A stretch of 64,000 nucleotides of DNA, taken from the NCBI GenBank assembly GCA_041396685.1, contig JAWKYD010000008.1, positions 186,001 through 250,000 of the forward strand, in the 5' to 3' direction. Below the pieces are notes generated by a model that was not told where the DNA came from, did not search any database, and saw only the letters and a program-made list of their open reading frames with translations. The stretch's first letter is position 1, and the number at the start of each line of letters is the position of its first letter. This stretch comes from JAUIAI01 sp041396685 (GTDB taxonomy: Bacteria; Pseudomonadota; Gammaproteobacteria; Burkholderiales; Burkholderiaceae_E). Positions 1 to 9,419 of the stretch are shown piece by piece. A program made the position numbers and the translations under genes.

Positions 1-1681
1 GATCAAGCGGCTTGCCGGCGGCATCTACAGCTACATGCCGCTCGGGATGCGCGTGCTGCGCCGCATCGAGGGAATCATCCGCGAGGAGATGAACCGCGCT
101 GGCGCGGTCGAACTGCTGATGCCGGTGGTGCAGCCGGCCGAACTCTGGCAGGAGTCGGGTCGCTGGACCCAGTACGGGCCCGAACTGCTGCGAATCCGCG
201 ACCGCCACGATCGGGATTTCATCGTGCAACCGACCTCCGAGGAGGTCGTCACCGACATCGCCCGCCAGGAGCTGCGCAGCTACAAGCAACTGCCGCGCAA
301 CTTCTACCACATCCAGACCAAGTTCCGCGACGAACGTCGGCCGCGCTTCGGCATCATGCGTGGCCGCGAGTTCACGATGAAAGACGCCTACTCGTTCGAT
401 CGTGATCCCGAGGCGGCCATGGCCAGCTACCGGGTCATGTTCGACGCGTACATCCGCATCTTCACCCGCCTTGGCCTCGAGTTCCGCGCGGTTGCCGCCG
501 ACACCGGAGCCATCGGTGGCTCGGCCAGTCACGAGTTCCAGGTGATCGCCGACACCGGCGAAGATCTGATCGCATACTGCCCCGATTCCGACTACGCGGC
601 CAATGTCGAACTGGCCGAGGCCGTGCCGCTGATCGAGTCCCGCGCACCCGCGACCCGGCCGCTGACCGAGACGCCCACGCCAGGCCAGGCGCGCTGCGAG
701 GATGTCGCCCGGTTCCTGAATCTGCCGTTGCAGCAAACGGTCAAGTCGCTGGTGCTGGCCGTCGACCCCGACTCCGACACCGGCGGCGAGGCGCAGGTGT
801 GGCTGCTGATCGTCCGTGGCGATCACGATCTGAACGAGGTCAAGGCCGGCAAGGTTCCCGGTCTGGCGGGCTTCCGCTTCGCGACCGAGGCCGAGATCGT
901 CGATCACTTCGGCACGCCGCCGGGCTACATCGGTCCGGTGGGGTCGGCCAAGCCGGTGCGGATCGTGGTCGACCGCACGGTGGCGCGCATGGCCGATTTC
1001 GTCTGCGGCGCAAACGTGGTCGACGCCCACCTGACCGGCGTCAACTGGGGGCGCGATCTGCCCGAACCGGTGCCGGCGGAAGCCGCGGACGCCGAAACGG
1101 CGGTCATCGAGGCCGACATCCGCAATGTGCGCGAGGGCGATCCATCGCCCGACGGCAAGGGCCGACTCTCGATCCAGCGCGGCATCGAAGTTGGTCACGT
1201 CTTCTACCTGGGCACCAAGTATTCGCTGGCCATGAAGGCCGAATTCATCGACGAGGACGGCAAGGGGAAGCCCTTCGAAATGGGCTGTTATGGCATCGGC
1301 GTCACGCGTCTGATGGGGGCCGCGATCGAGCAGAATCACGACGATCGCGGCATCATCTGGCCGTCGTCGATCGCGCCGTTCGAGGTCGTGATCTGTCCGC
1401 TCGCCATGGCCAAGAGCGATGCGGTCGCGTCCTGCGCGAACCGTCTCTACGACGAACTGATCGCCGCCGGCGTGGATGTCATCCTCGATGACCGGCCGGA
1501 GCGCCCGGGTGTGATGTTCGCCGACTGGGAGCTCATCGGCGTGCCGCTGCGGGTCACGATCGGCGATCGTGGCCTCAAGGCCGGCGAGGTCGAACTGGTC
1601 AGCCGGCGCGGCCTGGAGCTCACCAAGCTCGCTCCGGAGCAGGCAGCGCAGGCAGTGCTGGCCGCTCTGGGTCGTCGCTGA
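1..1681 (+). CDS. proS: Prolyl-tRNA synthetase, bacterial type with editing insertion (5' end outside window)
   Basis: This is a cytosolic class II aminoacyl-tRNA synthetase that charges tRNA-Pro. The reading frame is open from base 2 and its first visible residues (IKRLAGGIYSYMPLGMRVLR) match the family a short way after the usual start, so only some tens of N-terminal residues are missing. Class II motif 2 is seen as FRDERRPRFGIMRGREF and motif 3 as GCYGIGVTRLMGA. The stretch between them is long and holds a YbaK-like insertion (roughly window residues 190-370) that in this family clears mischarged Ala-tRNA-Pro. The C-terminal anticodon-binding domain ends at the TGA at 1679. In this subgroup proS is commonly followed by a lytic transglycosylase, as here. 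Confidence 0.97.
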   Translation, partial: IKRLAGGIYSYMPLGMRVLRRIEGIIREEMNRAGAVELLMPVVQPAELWQESGRWTQYGPELLRIRDRHDRDFIVQPTSEEVVTDIARQELRSYKQLPRNFYHIQTKFRDERRPRFGIMRGREFTMKDAYSFDRDPEAAMASYRVMFDAYIRIFTRLGLEFRAVAADTGAIGGSASHEFQVIADTGEDLIAYCPDSDYAANVELAEAVPLIESRAPATRPLTETPTPGQARCEDVARFLNLPLQQTVKSLVLAVDPDSDTGGEAQVWLLIVRGDHDLNEVKAGKVPGLAGFRFATEAEIVDHFGTPPGYIGPVGSAKPVRIVVDRTVARMADFVCGANVVDAHLTGVNWGRDLPEPVPAEAADAETAVIEADIRNVREGDPSPDGKGRLSIQRGIEVGHVFYLGTKYSLAMKAEFIDEDGKGKPFEMGCYGIGVTRLMGAAIEQNHDDRGIIWPSSIAPFEVVICPLAMAKSDAVASCANRLYDELIAAGVDVILDDRPERPGVMFADWELIGVPLRVTIGDRGLKAGEVELVSRRGLELTKLAPEQAAQAVLAALGRR

Positions 1682-1793
1682 ACCGCCCTGGGTCGCCCGT
1701 GGTCCGCGCCTTTCGGTGTCGGCCGGGCATCGATCCAGCGACGTCGACCATTCGTCGGATCGCGCCGGCGCGTGCACGCGCCGGCGACCGACC

Positions 1794-2465
1794 ATGATCG
1801 TCGTGATGATCCGATTGCCCTCCGTCCTGATCCGCCGCACGACGCGTGTGGCCGCCGTGCTGGCCTTCGTGGCCGCTCCGCTGCAGCCGGCATGGGCCGG
1901 CGAACAACGTTACGAACCGCTCGCAGCGGCACTTCAGACGGCCTTGTCGTCTGCCGTGCGCGGGTCGTCGCGCCAGGTTCCCGAGCCTGTGTTCGACTCG
2001 GTCATGCACAAGATCGATTGGCTGGCCAGCATGTCGAGCCGGCTGCCGCGCAAGTGGGCGCCCGACGCCGATCAGCGCATCTCGTTCTTGAAGATGGCTC
2101 GCTACGAGGCGCAACGCGCGGGGCTCGACCCGCAGTTGGTGCTCGCGCTGATCCAGGTCGAGAGCAATTTTCGTCGCTACGCGGTGTCGCGTGCCGGTGC
2201 GCGTGGCTACATGCAGGTGATGCCGTTCTGGACCGAGCTGATCGGCGACGGTGATGCCGCGCGCCTGTTCGACATGCGCACGAACCTGCGTTACGGCTGC
2301 ACCATCCTGCGCCACTACCTCGATCGCGAGCATGGCAATCTCGTGCGCGCGCTGGGGCGCTATAACGGCTCGCTCGGAAGCCCGGTCTATCCCGACAAGG
2401 TTTTCGCGGCGCTCGAGCGCTGGCGATATCGTCCGTCCGCCGCGCTGACCACCGCCAGCCGCTGA
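1794..2465 (+). CDS. Lytic transglycosylase (SLT domain), exported
   Basis: The protein is predicted to cleave the MurNAc-GlcNAc bond of peptidoglycan with formation of 1,6-anhydro-MurNAc, in the periplasm. A signal peptide is visible at residues 1-35 (arginines, then a hydrophobic stretch, ending PAWA before GEQ). The SLT fold follows: ALIQVESNF carries the probable catalytic glutamate, and RAGARGYMQVMPFW, the NLRYG segment and RALGRYNGS are typical family blocks. Mature length is about 190 residues. The frame is open further upstream but overlaps proS; the ATG at 1794 (or 1806) precedes the signal peptide directly. I do not assign an Mlt letter. Confidence 0.9.
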   Translation: MIVVMIRLPSVLIRRTTRVAAVLAFVAAPLQPAWAGEQRYEPLAAALQTALSSAVRGSSRQVPEPVFDSVMHKIDWLASMSSRLPRKWAPDADQRISFLKMARYEAQRAGLDPQLVLALIQVESNFRRYAVSRAGARGYMQVMPFWTELIGDGDAARLFDMRTNLRYGCTILRHYLDREHGNLVRALGRYNGSLGSPVYPDKVFAALERWRYRPSAALTTASR

Positions 2466-2772
2466 TCGCCGACAGGCGTCGGCACGCCGTCGAGAGCATC
2501 CTGGTCTTGATGCGGGAGCCGGGCGGGTCCGCGCGTCGATGCCAGGCAGTTGGTCCGCACCTCCAGCGTCTTTCCAGGTCAGGTCATGGGTCCGCGCATC
2601 TCGTCATGCCCGCCCCAAGTCATCGCCTGGCGAGCCGTAGCAACGGTCTCTTGCTGCCCCGCGTGACATCGACCGTTCATCGTGCGCTGTCCACCGCTGG
2701 TGATAAACCCGGGGCGAGGGATGCTTTATTTCTCATTCCTCGGGAGCCGTCCGTCGCGATAATCCTCTCGTG
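2466..2772. other. Intergenic stretch without a gene
   Basis: About 300 bases separate the transglycosylase and the EAL protein. An 88-codon frame here has no family-like features and I do not call it. Near the right end, GATAAT at 2758-2763 lies nine bases before the ATG at 2773 and resembles a -10 box for a nearly leaderless transcript. I see no good -35 hexamer and no terminator hairpin. Confidence 0.5.
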
Positions 2773-5046
2773 ATGACCGCCCCCACCGATTCCGTCCGCC
2801 GTTCTTCCGCGTTTTTCGCGCTCGCCACCGCCATCGCGGTGCTCGTGTCGCGACTGGCGATACCGGAGGGAACCTCGATCGGCCTGATCTGGCTGCCGAC
2901 CTCCATCGTGCTGGTGGGACTGCTGTCGCGCGGTCACACGGTGGTCATCCCGGGAGTCGCGGGCATGGCGCTGACATTGTTCGCTTTCGGCGGCTCATCG
3001 TCGTTCATCCTGGCCAGCGCTCTCGCCGCGACGCTCGGCCCACTGGCCTGTTTCCATGCGATCGAGCGTCTGCGGCGGTTTCGCCGCGCGCAGTCGCACC
3101 TGGTGCAGACGACCCACATCTTCCTGACCATCGGTCTGGTGCAGGCACCGATCGCCGCCGCCTGCATGGCCGCATCGATGCCGCTGCAAGGCTTCGCCGA
3201 GCTCAACCTGGCGCAGACCTTCCTGGCGATCTGGGTCATAGAGGCGACCAGCGGCATCGTCTTCGTGCGCGGCGTGATGACCTGGCTGCCCAACGATGGT
3301 TCCGGGTTCTGTCCGGCCGCCGGCATGCGTCAAGGCATGTCCACGCTGTCGCTGAAAATGGTGTCGCCCTACCTGCCGGTGGTGTTGTTCGCCCTGATGG
3401 CATGGCTCGCGAACGAGACGGGCCATCCGATCCTGGCTCGCATGCTCGGCGTGCCGGTGTTCGGTGCGGCGGCCGTGGCTTCATTGATTCATTCGCGGCG
3501 TGTGGCCAGCACGGTCCTGATGGTCGCGATCCTGTCGATCGCGGTGACGCGCGTGGGGCACGTGAACGTCGGCTCGATGTTCGGCCGCCTGAACGATCTG
3601 GGCGAGGTCGCACTGCTGATGCTCAGCGGCGCTGCCCTGCTGCACTTGTTGAACTCCTTGATCGAAGAGCGTCTGCTGCAGCAACGCCGGCTGCGCCGCA
3701 AGGCTTTCTCGAACGAAGTCAGCGGCTGGCCCAATCTGCGCGCGCTGACCGCTCGTCTATCGAGTCAGCAAGAACATCAACGCGCGTTGCGGCACGGCTT
3801 GCAGCTGGCGGAGCTCGCGATCGCCGATCTCGACAAATGGGCCGATCTGGCCGGCCGTCAGGCGACCATGGCAACGGAACGCGAGATCGGCAAGCGGCTG
3901 CAGTCCGTATTCGGAACCAAGGTCTCGATGATCGCGCATATCGGTTCGGGTCGCTTCATCCTGCTGTTCAATGGCCGCATCTCGGACGAGAAGCTGCAGG
4001 AGACACTGCGCATCGGCTTCGATCGACATCGCTTCACGATTGCAAACCAGGCCGTGCCGCTGCGCTACTCGATCGGCGTCGTCGATGCACCGGCGGGCGC
4101 GCACGAACCCGAGGAACTGTTGGCGTCGTTGTCGCTCGCGCAGCAGCAGGCGGTGGCCAATAGCGGGCACTTCTATCGTCTGACCCTGGACAACGACCAG
4201 GTTCGCGCCTACCGGCAGGAACTGGCCTGGGTCGAACGGGTGCGTTCGATGCTGGAGCGCGACCGGCTTCGCCTGTTCGCCCAGCCGATCGCGCCGGCAT
4301 CGCTGGATCCCGATGCGCCCGGTCTGCACTTCGAGATCTTGTCCCGGATGGCCGACGAGGACGGCGGCATCCTCGCGCCCGGGGGATTCCTCGGTGCCAT
4401 CTCCAAGGCCGGACTGCAGATCGATCTCGACCGCATGGTGCTCGAGCGCACGATCCGATACCTGAACGACGATCTCGAACTGCTCGATGCCACCGAGCTG
4501 TGCGCGATCAACGTCACTGGCCCGACCATTTGCGATCCGGCTTTCAGCCAGTATCTGCTCGGTTTGCTCGAGGGTAGCCGGGTATCGCCGACCCAGCTGG
4601 CCATCGAGATCACGGAGTCGGACACGATCGTCGACCTCGATTCGGCGTTGATCAACGTACGTGCCATCGCCGAGGCCGGCGTGCGCGTCGCTGTCGACGA
4701 TTTCGGTACCGGGCAGGCGACCTTCGAGTACATCCGCCGGCTGAGCCCGCAGGTCGTGAAGATCGATGGCTCGTTCGTGCGCCGGTATCGGGAAGACCCT
4801 CTCGATCGCGAGATCGTCGAGTCGGTGGTGCGCATGGCCAAGGCGATCGGTGCCAGAACGGTCGCGGAATTCGTCGAGACCGCCGAGATCGGCGCGGAGA
4901 TGTCGCGCATCGGCGTCGATTTCCTACAAGGCTACGCGATCGCCAAGCCGATGCCGATTTCGCAGATCAAGGCGTTCTGCAACCAGCGCAGGGAAGAGAT
5001 CCGCGCCGCCCGCTCCGAAGGACAGGCGATCGAATTCCAGGTCTGA
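2773..5046 (+). CDS. Membrane-bound EAL-domain c-di-GMP phosphodiesterase with degenerate GGDEF
   Basis: The N-terminal 280 residues contain about eight hydrophobic segments and resemble a MASE1-type sensory membrane domain. A GGDEF-like domain follows at about residues 310-470, but its signature is GSGRF, so cyclase activity is unlikely. The C-terminal EAL domain (about 490-745) keeps the residues expected for hydrolysis of c-di-GMP: FEILSRM, INVTG, EITE, VDDFGTG, VKIDGSFV, AEFVET and QGYAIAKP. The likely role is a membrane-tethered phosphodiesterase, with the degenerate GGDEF possibly a GTP or c-di-GMP sensing module. The ATG at 2773 is preferred over the adjacent GTG at 2770. It stands alone between convergent and same-strand neighbours. 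Confidence 0.9.
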   Translation: MTAPTDSVRRSSAFFALATAIAVLVSRLAIPEGTSIGLIWLPTSIVLVGLLSRGHTVVIPGVAGMALTLFAFGGSSSFILASALAATLGPLACFHAIERLRRFRRAQSHLVQTTHIFLTIGLVQAPIAAACMAASMPLQGFAELNLAQTFLAIWVIEATSGIVFVRGVMTWLPNDGSGFCPAAGMRQGMSTLSLKMVSPYLPVVLFALMAWLANETGHPILARMLGVPVFGAAAVASLIHSRRVASTVLMVAILSIAVTRVGHVNVGSMFGRLNDLGEVALLMLSGAALLHLLNSLIEERLLQQRRLRRKAFSNEVSGWPNLRALTARLSSQQEHQRALRHGLQLAELAIADLDKWADLAGRQATMATEREIGKRLQSVFGTKVSMIAHIGSGRFILLFNGRISDEKLQETLRIGFDRHRFTIANQAVPLRYSIGVVDAPAGAHEPEELLASLSLAQQQAVANSGHFYRLTLDNDQVRAYRQELAWVERVRSMLERDRLRLFAQPIAPASLDPDAPGLHFEILSRMADEDGGILAPGGFLGAISKAGLQIDLDRMVLERTIRYLNDDLELLDATELCAINVTGPTICDPAFSQYLLGLLEGSRVSPTQLAIEITESDTIVDLDSALINVRAIAEAGVRVAVDDFGTGQATFEYIRRLSPQVVKIDGSFVRRYREDPLDREIVESVVRMAKAIGARTVAEFVETAEIGAEMSRIGVDFLQGYAIAKPMPISQIKAFCNQRREEIRAARSEGQAIEFQV

Positions 5047-5173
5047 TCGACGGCGTCTCCGGTGCGGGCCGTCGATTGCGGCGATCTTTCCAGGGGTGAT
5101 GCGTCGGTTGCCCGTGCCCGGAACCGCTTCGGTCGGCAAACCGTCGTCATTGCCGGACGCCGGCAGCGCCCGA

Positions 5174-6607
5174 TCATTCCAGGCGCAGCACCTTGCCCGG
5201 ATTCATGCGGTGCGTGGGGTCGAAACTGTCCTTGATCATGCGCATCATGCGCAGCTCGAGCGGCGACTTGTAGCGTGCTGCCTCGTCGCGACGCAGCACG
5301 CCCAGCCCGTGCTCGGCCGAGATCGAGCCGCCCGCCGCCGCGACTGCGTCGTGAACCAGGCGGTTGATCTGCGGTTGCAGCGCCATGAACGCGCGTTCCG
5401 AGTCCGGATCGCGCATCCCGGGCCCGGCGGCCACATTGAAGTGCAGATTGCCATCGCCGAGGTGGCCGAAAACCACCAGTTGCACGCCCGGGAAGGCGTG
5501 CTCGACCGCTCGTCCGGTGTTCTCGATGAATGCTCCGATCGCCGAGATCGGCACTGAGATGTCGTGTTTGACCGCCTTCGCGGTCGCGGCCTCGCTGGGC
5601 GAGATGTTCTCGCGCAGCGCCCACAGTGCCCGGCTGCGGGCGATCGAATCGGCCACCACCGCATCGCGGATCAGGCCATCGTCGAGCGCCTTACCGAGCA
5701 TGGTTTCGAAGCGTTCGGTGGCGTGCGCCTCGCTCTCGGCGTCCGAACATTCGAGCAGGACGTAGCTCGGCGCCGAGCGCGCAAACGGCTTCGGGCAGTC
5801 TGGAAAGTGCTCGGCCACCATCTCGAGGCAGACGTCGCTGATCAGCTCGAACGCGGTCAGACTGGCGGCCAGCTCGCGTTGGGCCAGCACGAGCAGCTCG
5901 AGCGCCCGCTGCGGGCTGTCGAGCGCGGCCATCGCGGTCAGCTGGGCGGCCGGCAGCGGGAATAGCTTCAACGTGGCCGCGGTGATCACCCCCAGGGTTC
6001 CCTCGCTGCCCACGAACAGGTCGCGCAGGTCGTAGCCGGTGTTGTCCTTGCGCAGTCCGCGCAGCCCTTCCCAGAGTTCGCCCTCGGCGGTGACGACTTC
6101 GAGGCCCAGGCAGAGCTCGCGCGCATTGCCATAACGCAGCACCTGGCAGCCGCCGGCATTGGTCGCCAGATTGCCGCCGATGGTGCAGCTTCCCTCCGAG
6201 GGCAGACTCAACGGAAACAGCCGGCCCGCCGCGCGCGCGGCATCCTGAACCTGCGCCAAGGTGCAGCCGGCATCGACGGTGATCGTGTTCGAGATGGCGT
6301 CGATTGCGCGCACCCGGTTCAAGCGGGCCAGGCTCAATACGACCGTATCGCCGGCCGTGTCGGGTGTCGCCGCGCCCGACATGCCGGTGTTGCCGCCCTG
6401 CGGCACGATCTTCAGCCCGTGTCGTGCACACCAGCGAACCACCGCCTGGACGTCGGCAACCGTGTCCGGCTGCGCGATCGCGAGCGCGCGCCCCGTGTAG
6501 CGTCGGCGCCAGTCGGTCAGGAAGCCTGCCATGTCGTCGGTGTCGGTGATCAGCCGGCCGGAGAATGCCGCGGCGAGCGCCGCCGGGTCGGGGGGTGAAA
6601 CGGTCAT
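5174..6607 (-). CDS. FAD-linked oxidase, GlcD/D-2-hydroxyacid dehydrogenase type
   Basis: A 477-residue member of the FAD-binding type 4 family (glycolate oxidase GlcD, D-lactate dehydrogenase, D-2-hydroxyglutarate dehydrogenase). The PCMH FAD-binding domain occupies about residues 40-220: IVPQGGNTGMSG, LPSEGSCTIGGNLATNAGG and VGSEGTLGVIT are its typical loops. The C-terminal substrate domain holds VVFGHLGDGNLHFN and SAEHGLG, whose histidines bind metal or substrate carboxylate in relatives. It should oxidise a D-2-hydroxyacid and pass electrons to quinone or another acceptor; the exact substrate cannot be read from the sequence. The frame extends further upstream on this strand, but the ATG at 6607 gives the family-typical N-terminus. 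No glcE or glcF partner is adjacent. Confidence 0.9.
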   Translation of the reverse strand: MTVSPPDPAALAAAFSGRLITDTDDMAGFLTDWRRRYTGRALAIAQPDTVADVQAVVRWCARHGLKIVPQGGNTGMSGAATPDTAGDTVVLSLARLNRVRAIDAISNTITVDAGCTLAQVQDAARAAGRLFPLSLPSEGSCTIGGNLATNAGGCQVLRYGNARELCLGLEVVTAEGELWEGLRGLRKDNTGYDLRDLFVGSEGTLGVITAATLKLFPLPAAQLTAMAALDSPQRALELLVLAQRELAASLTAFELISDVCLEMVAEHFPDCPKPFARSAPSYVLLECSDAESEAHATERFETMLGKALDDGLIRDAVVADSIARSRALWALRENISPSEAATAKAVKHDISVPISAIGAFIENTGRAVEHAFPGVQLVVFGHLGDGNLHFNVAAGPGMRDPDSERAFMALQPQINRLVHDAVAAAGGSISAEHGLGVLRRDEAARYKSPLELRMMRMIKDSFDPTHRMNPGKVLRLE

Positions 6608-6798
6608 GGCAGTGGGCGAGGAGCGCAAGAGGGTACGGGTGCGGCGCCCGATCGCGGGGCCGATCCGGCTATGGTGACACGCCCCGTTGGTGGCCGCGCC
6701 TGCATTGTAGGAAATGGCGCCGCCGCCGATGGTTTCGATGCCGCCCGGAACGTTCGCAGCCGCCGGCCTGCGGAACTCAGGTCGTGTTGCGACGAACC

Positions 6799-7740
6799 TC
6801 AGGCATGGCCGAAGAACTGCTCGGCGAGCGCTTCCGAGAACCGCACGACACCGACCTGCAGGCGGTCGAGGTAGTCGTGCATCGCCTTGGCGTCGAGCGC
6901 CGCCGGCGCCTCGGCCAGCATCGCCTCGAGTTCCTGCAAGGGCTGCAACGGCATGGCGCGCCCTTGCATGTCCGGCTGGGCGGCGAGATCGCCCAACGCC
7001 TTTCGTGCCTCGTTGATGCAGTATTGCGTCGAGCGCGGGAAGCGGCCGTCGGCCAACAGGAACTGCGTGACCGAATGCGGGTCGATGCCGCGAGGGTGTA
7101 CACGCCGATAACCGTGATAGGCCGCAGTGGCGCGTAGCAGCGCGTTCCATTCGCTGGCATCCTGGGCCGGGTCACGCCCTTGGGTGATCAACGAGTGGAT
7201 CTTGATGTCGAGCACGCGCGTGGTCTGGTCGCAGCGCTCGACCGAGCGTCCGAGCCGGTAGAAGTACCAGAGCTGGTCGCGATACAAGGTGTTCTGGGCG
7301 ATGCCGCGATGCAGCTGACAGCCTTCTTTCAGGCGTGCGCAAAGAGCCGAAAGCTGGTGCAGCGAGAGATCGCGCGGCTTCAGGCTGAATACCCAGTTCG
7401 CGAACACGTTCAGCTGCGTCCAGAGTTCCTGGCTGAGCAGGTGGCGCAGCGTGCGCGCGTTGTCGCGCGCCATGGTCAGCGCGCCAGCGATGGAATCCGG
7501 ATTCTGCCGGTCGATCACGTAAAAGCGCACGACACCGGCCGGTGTCACCTTCTTGTAGCGCTCGAGGAACTTCGGCATGTCGCCGTGCAGGTGCACGACC
7601 GATTCCCAATCGGCGCCACCGTCACTGTTGCGCGCGAACGATTCGGTGATGTCGAGCAGACGCGCGAGATTCTCGGCACGCTCGAGATAGCGCGCCAGCC
7701 AGAAGCTGTTTTCAGCGTAGCGTGAGAGCAGGCTATCCAA
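6799..7740 (-). CDS. Alpha-E domain protein (DUF403)
   Basis: A mostly helical 313-residue protein of the alpha-E (DUF403) family, opening with LLSRYAENSFWLARYLERAEN, the diagnostic first helix. The family always travels with circularly permuted ATP-grasp proteins and transglutaminases; its biochemical role is unknown, and it has been predicted to act in a peptide or amide-bond forming system. I choose the TTG at 7740 as start: it overlaps the last eight bases of the upstream ATP-grasp gene and gives the family's usual length, suggesting translational coupling. A longer in-frame extension exists but lies wholly within the upstream gene. A second alpha-E domain is fused in the gene at 12932. 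Confidence 0.88.
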   Translation of the reverse strand: MDSLLSRYAENSFWLARYLERAENLARLLDITESFARNSDGGADWESVVHLHGDMPKFLERYKKVTPAGVVRFYVIDRQNPDSIAGALTMARDNARTLRHLLSQELWTQLNVFANWVFSLKPRDLSLHQLSALCARLKEGCQLHRGIAQNTLYRDQLWYFYRLGRSVERCDQTTRVLDIKIHSLITQGRDPAQDASEWNALLRATAAYHGYRRVHPRGIDPHSVTQFLLADGRFPRSTQYCINEARKALGDLAAQPDMQGRAMPLQPLQELEAMLAEAPAALDAKAMHDYLDRLQVGVVRFSEALAEQFFGHA

Positions 7741-9172
7741 GGACCCAGGTATCCTTCGTGCCGCCGCCTTGCGACGAATTGACGACGAACGAGCCCTTGC
7801 GCAGCGCCACGCGCGTGAGCCCTCCGGGCAACACCCAGCTGTCACGACCGGTCACGATGTACGGCCGCAGGTCGACGTGCCGCGCTTCCACGCCACGGTC
7901 GAACACGGTCGGGCACACCGACAACTGGATCAGCGGCTGACTGATGAATCGTTCCGGGTTCGCCTTCAGGCTTGCCCGGAGTTCCTCGAGCTCGGCCTTG
8001 CTGGCGCGCGGCCCCACCACCACGCCGTAACCGCCGGACTCGCCGACCGGTTTGACGACCAGCTCGTCGAGATGATCGAGCGTATAGGCAAGCGCGTCGG
8101 GCTCGCGGCAGATATTGGTCGGCACGTTGGCGAGGATAGGCTCCTCGTCCAGGTAGTAGCGGGTGATTGCCGGCATATAGGCGTAGATTGCCTTGTCGTC
8201 CGCCACGCCCGTTCCGACCGCGTTCGCCAGCGTGACGCCGCCCGCGAGATAGGCGCGCATCAGGCCGGGAACGCCTAGTACGCTGTCGGGATTGAATGCC
8301 TCGGGGTCGAGGAAGTCGTCGTCGATGCGGCGATAGAGCACGTCGATGCGCTCGGGCCCCGACGTCGTCTTCATGTAGAGGCGGTCGTTCTCGACGAACA
8401 GGTCGCGTCCCTCGACCAGAGCGGCGCCCATCTCGCGGGCGAGGAACACATGCTCGAAATAGGCCGAGTTGTAGATGCCCGGCGTCAGCAGTGCGATATG
8501 CGGCTCGCCAGTGGTGGCGGGCGCTACCTCGCTGAGCGCCTTGCGCAGGCGCACACCGTAGTCCGAGACCGGCAGGATGCGGACGCGGTCGGTCAGGTCG
8601 GGGAACAGGCGCAGCATCAGGTGGCGGTTCTCGACCACATAGGACACGCCCGATGGCGTACGTGCGTTGTCTTCGAGCACCTGGAAGTTGCCCTGGCCGT
8701 CGCGAACGAGGTCGACCCCGCAGATGTGTACGTAGGTGCCGCCGGGAGGATCGAAGCCGCGCATCGGCTCGCGGTAGTTGGAGTTGCCCAGCACCAGTTC
8801 GCGCGGCACGATGCCGTCGCGCAGGATGCGTTGCTCGTGATAGATGTCGTGGATGAACAGGTTCAGCACCTGCACCCGCTGGCGGCAGCCGGCCTCGATC
8901 TTCTGCCACTCGCGATTGGAGATCACGCGTGGGATGACATCGAAGGGCAGCACGCGATCGATGGCCTCACGGTCGGAATAGACCGTGAACGTGATGCCCA
9001 TGTTGAACAGTTCGGTGTCGGTGGCGCGCGCGCGTTTCTTCAGCGTGGACAGCTTCATGCGCGACAGCCGCCGACGAATGAGGCGCGTGTGTTCGGCTTC
9101 CTTGTCCGTCGCCCCGAACAGCTCGCAGTAGTAATCCTGGGCGTCGTAGTTCGCGAACAGGTCGTCTTGCAT
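7733..9172 (-). CDS. Circularly permuted ATP-grasp protein (DUF404/DUF407 type)
   Basis: A 479-residue stand-alone circularly permuted ATP-grasp protein. Conserved blocks in order: YCELFG near the N-terminus, FDVIPRVI, LFIHDIYHEQ, VLEDNARTPSGVSYVVENR, LTPGIYNSAYFEH, LYRRIDDDFLDP, then the glycine-rich VVKPVGESGGYGVVVG and near the end ARHVDLRPYIV and VLPGGLTRVAL. These match a complete ATP-grasp active site with the order of subdomains permuted. The family is predicted to form amide bonds by way of an acyl phosphate, with unknown substrate. It is the first gene of a two-gene unit with the alpha-E gene and is divergent from the transglutaminase gene at 9420. The ATG at 9172 has only a weak ribosome-binding site. 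Confidence 0.9.
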   Translation of the reverse strand: MQDDLFANYDAQDYYCELFGATDKEAEHTRLIRRRLSRMKLSTLKKRARATDTELFNMGITFTVYSDREAIDRVLPFDVIPRVISNREWQKIEAGCRQRVQVLNLFIHDIYHEQRILRDGIVPRELVLGNSNYREPMRGFDPPGGTYVHICGVDLVRDGQGNFQVLEDNARTPSGVSYVVENRHLMLRLFPDLTDRVRILPVSDYGVRLRKALSEVAPATTGEPHIALLTPGIYNSAYFEHVFLAREMGAALVEGRDLFVENDRLYMKTTSGPERIDVLYRRIDDDFLDPEAFNPDSVLGVPGLMRAYLAGGVTLANAVGTGVADDKAIYAYMPAITRYYLDEEPILANVPTNICREPDALAYTLDHLDELVVKPVGESGGYGVVVGPRASKAELEELRASLKANPERFISQPLIQLSVCPTVFDRGVEARHVDLRPYIVTGRDSWVLPGGLTRVALRKGSFVVNSSQGGGTKDTWVLG

Positions 9173-9192
9173 TTAAGGGCGGCCGCGTGATT

Positions 9193-9239
9193 GGTGTTCT
9201 GTACACCTTTAGGCTAGCCGAGCGTGGCGGCCTTGACAA
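9193..9239 (-). promoter_or_regulatory. Possible sigma-70 promoter and small inverted repeat for the ATP-grasp/alpha-E unit
   Basis: Reading the minus strand, TTGTCA (9239-9234) is followed after 17 bases by TAGCCT (9216-9211). The expected start point falls inside the inverted repeat GGTGT-N5-ACACC at 9193-9207, 21 bases before the start codon. The -10 match is weak, so this is tentative. Confidence 0.3.
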
Positions 9240-9419
9240 CTTCGCCGCGCCGCCGGTGCCCGAACCCCTTGAATCGAACCATGCTGGTGCGTGTCTGCCA
9301 TCGATTCGTGCGCATGCATGCAAGCACCCGGCGCGGACGTTTCCCTCTCGTTCGTGACCCGACTGGCGCCCTGCGCTTGCGGATACACTGTCGCGCAGCA
9401 GCCATCACCGGAGCGCATC

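Noticed and set aside
2507..2773. 88-codon open frame after the lytic transglycosylase
   Set aside because: No recognisable family, composition like non-coding GC-rich sequence, no ribosome-binding site.
9233..9238. TTGACA on the plus strand as a -35 for the transglutaminase gene
   Set aside because: No -10-like hexamer at 16-18 bases downstream.
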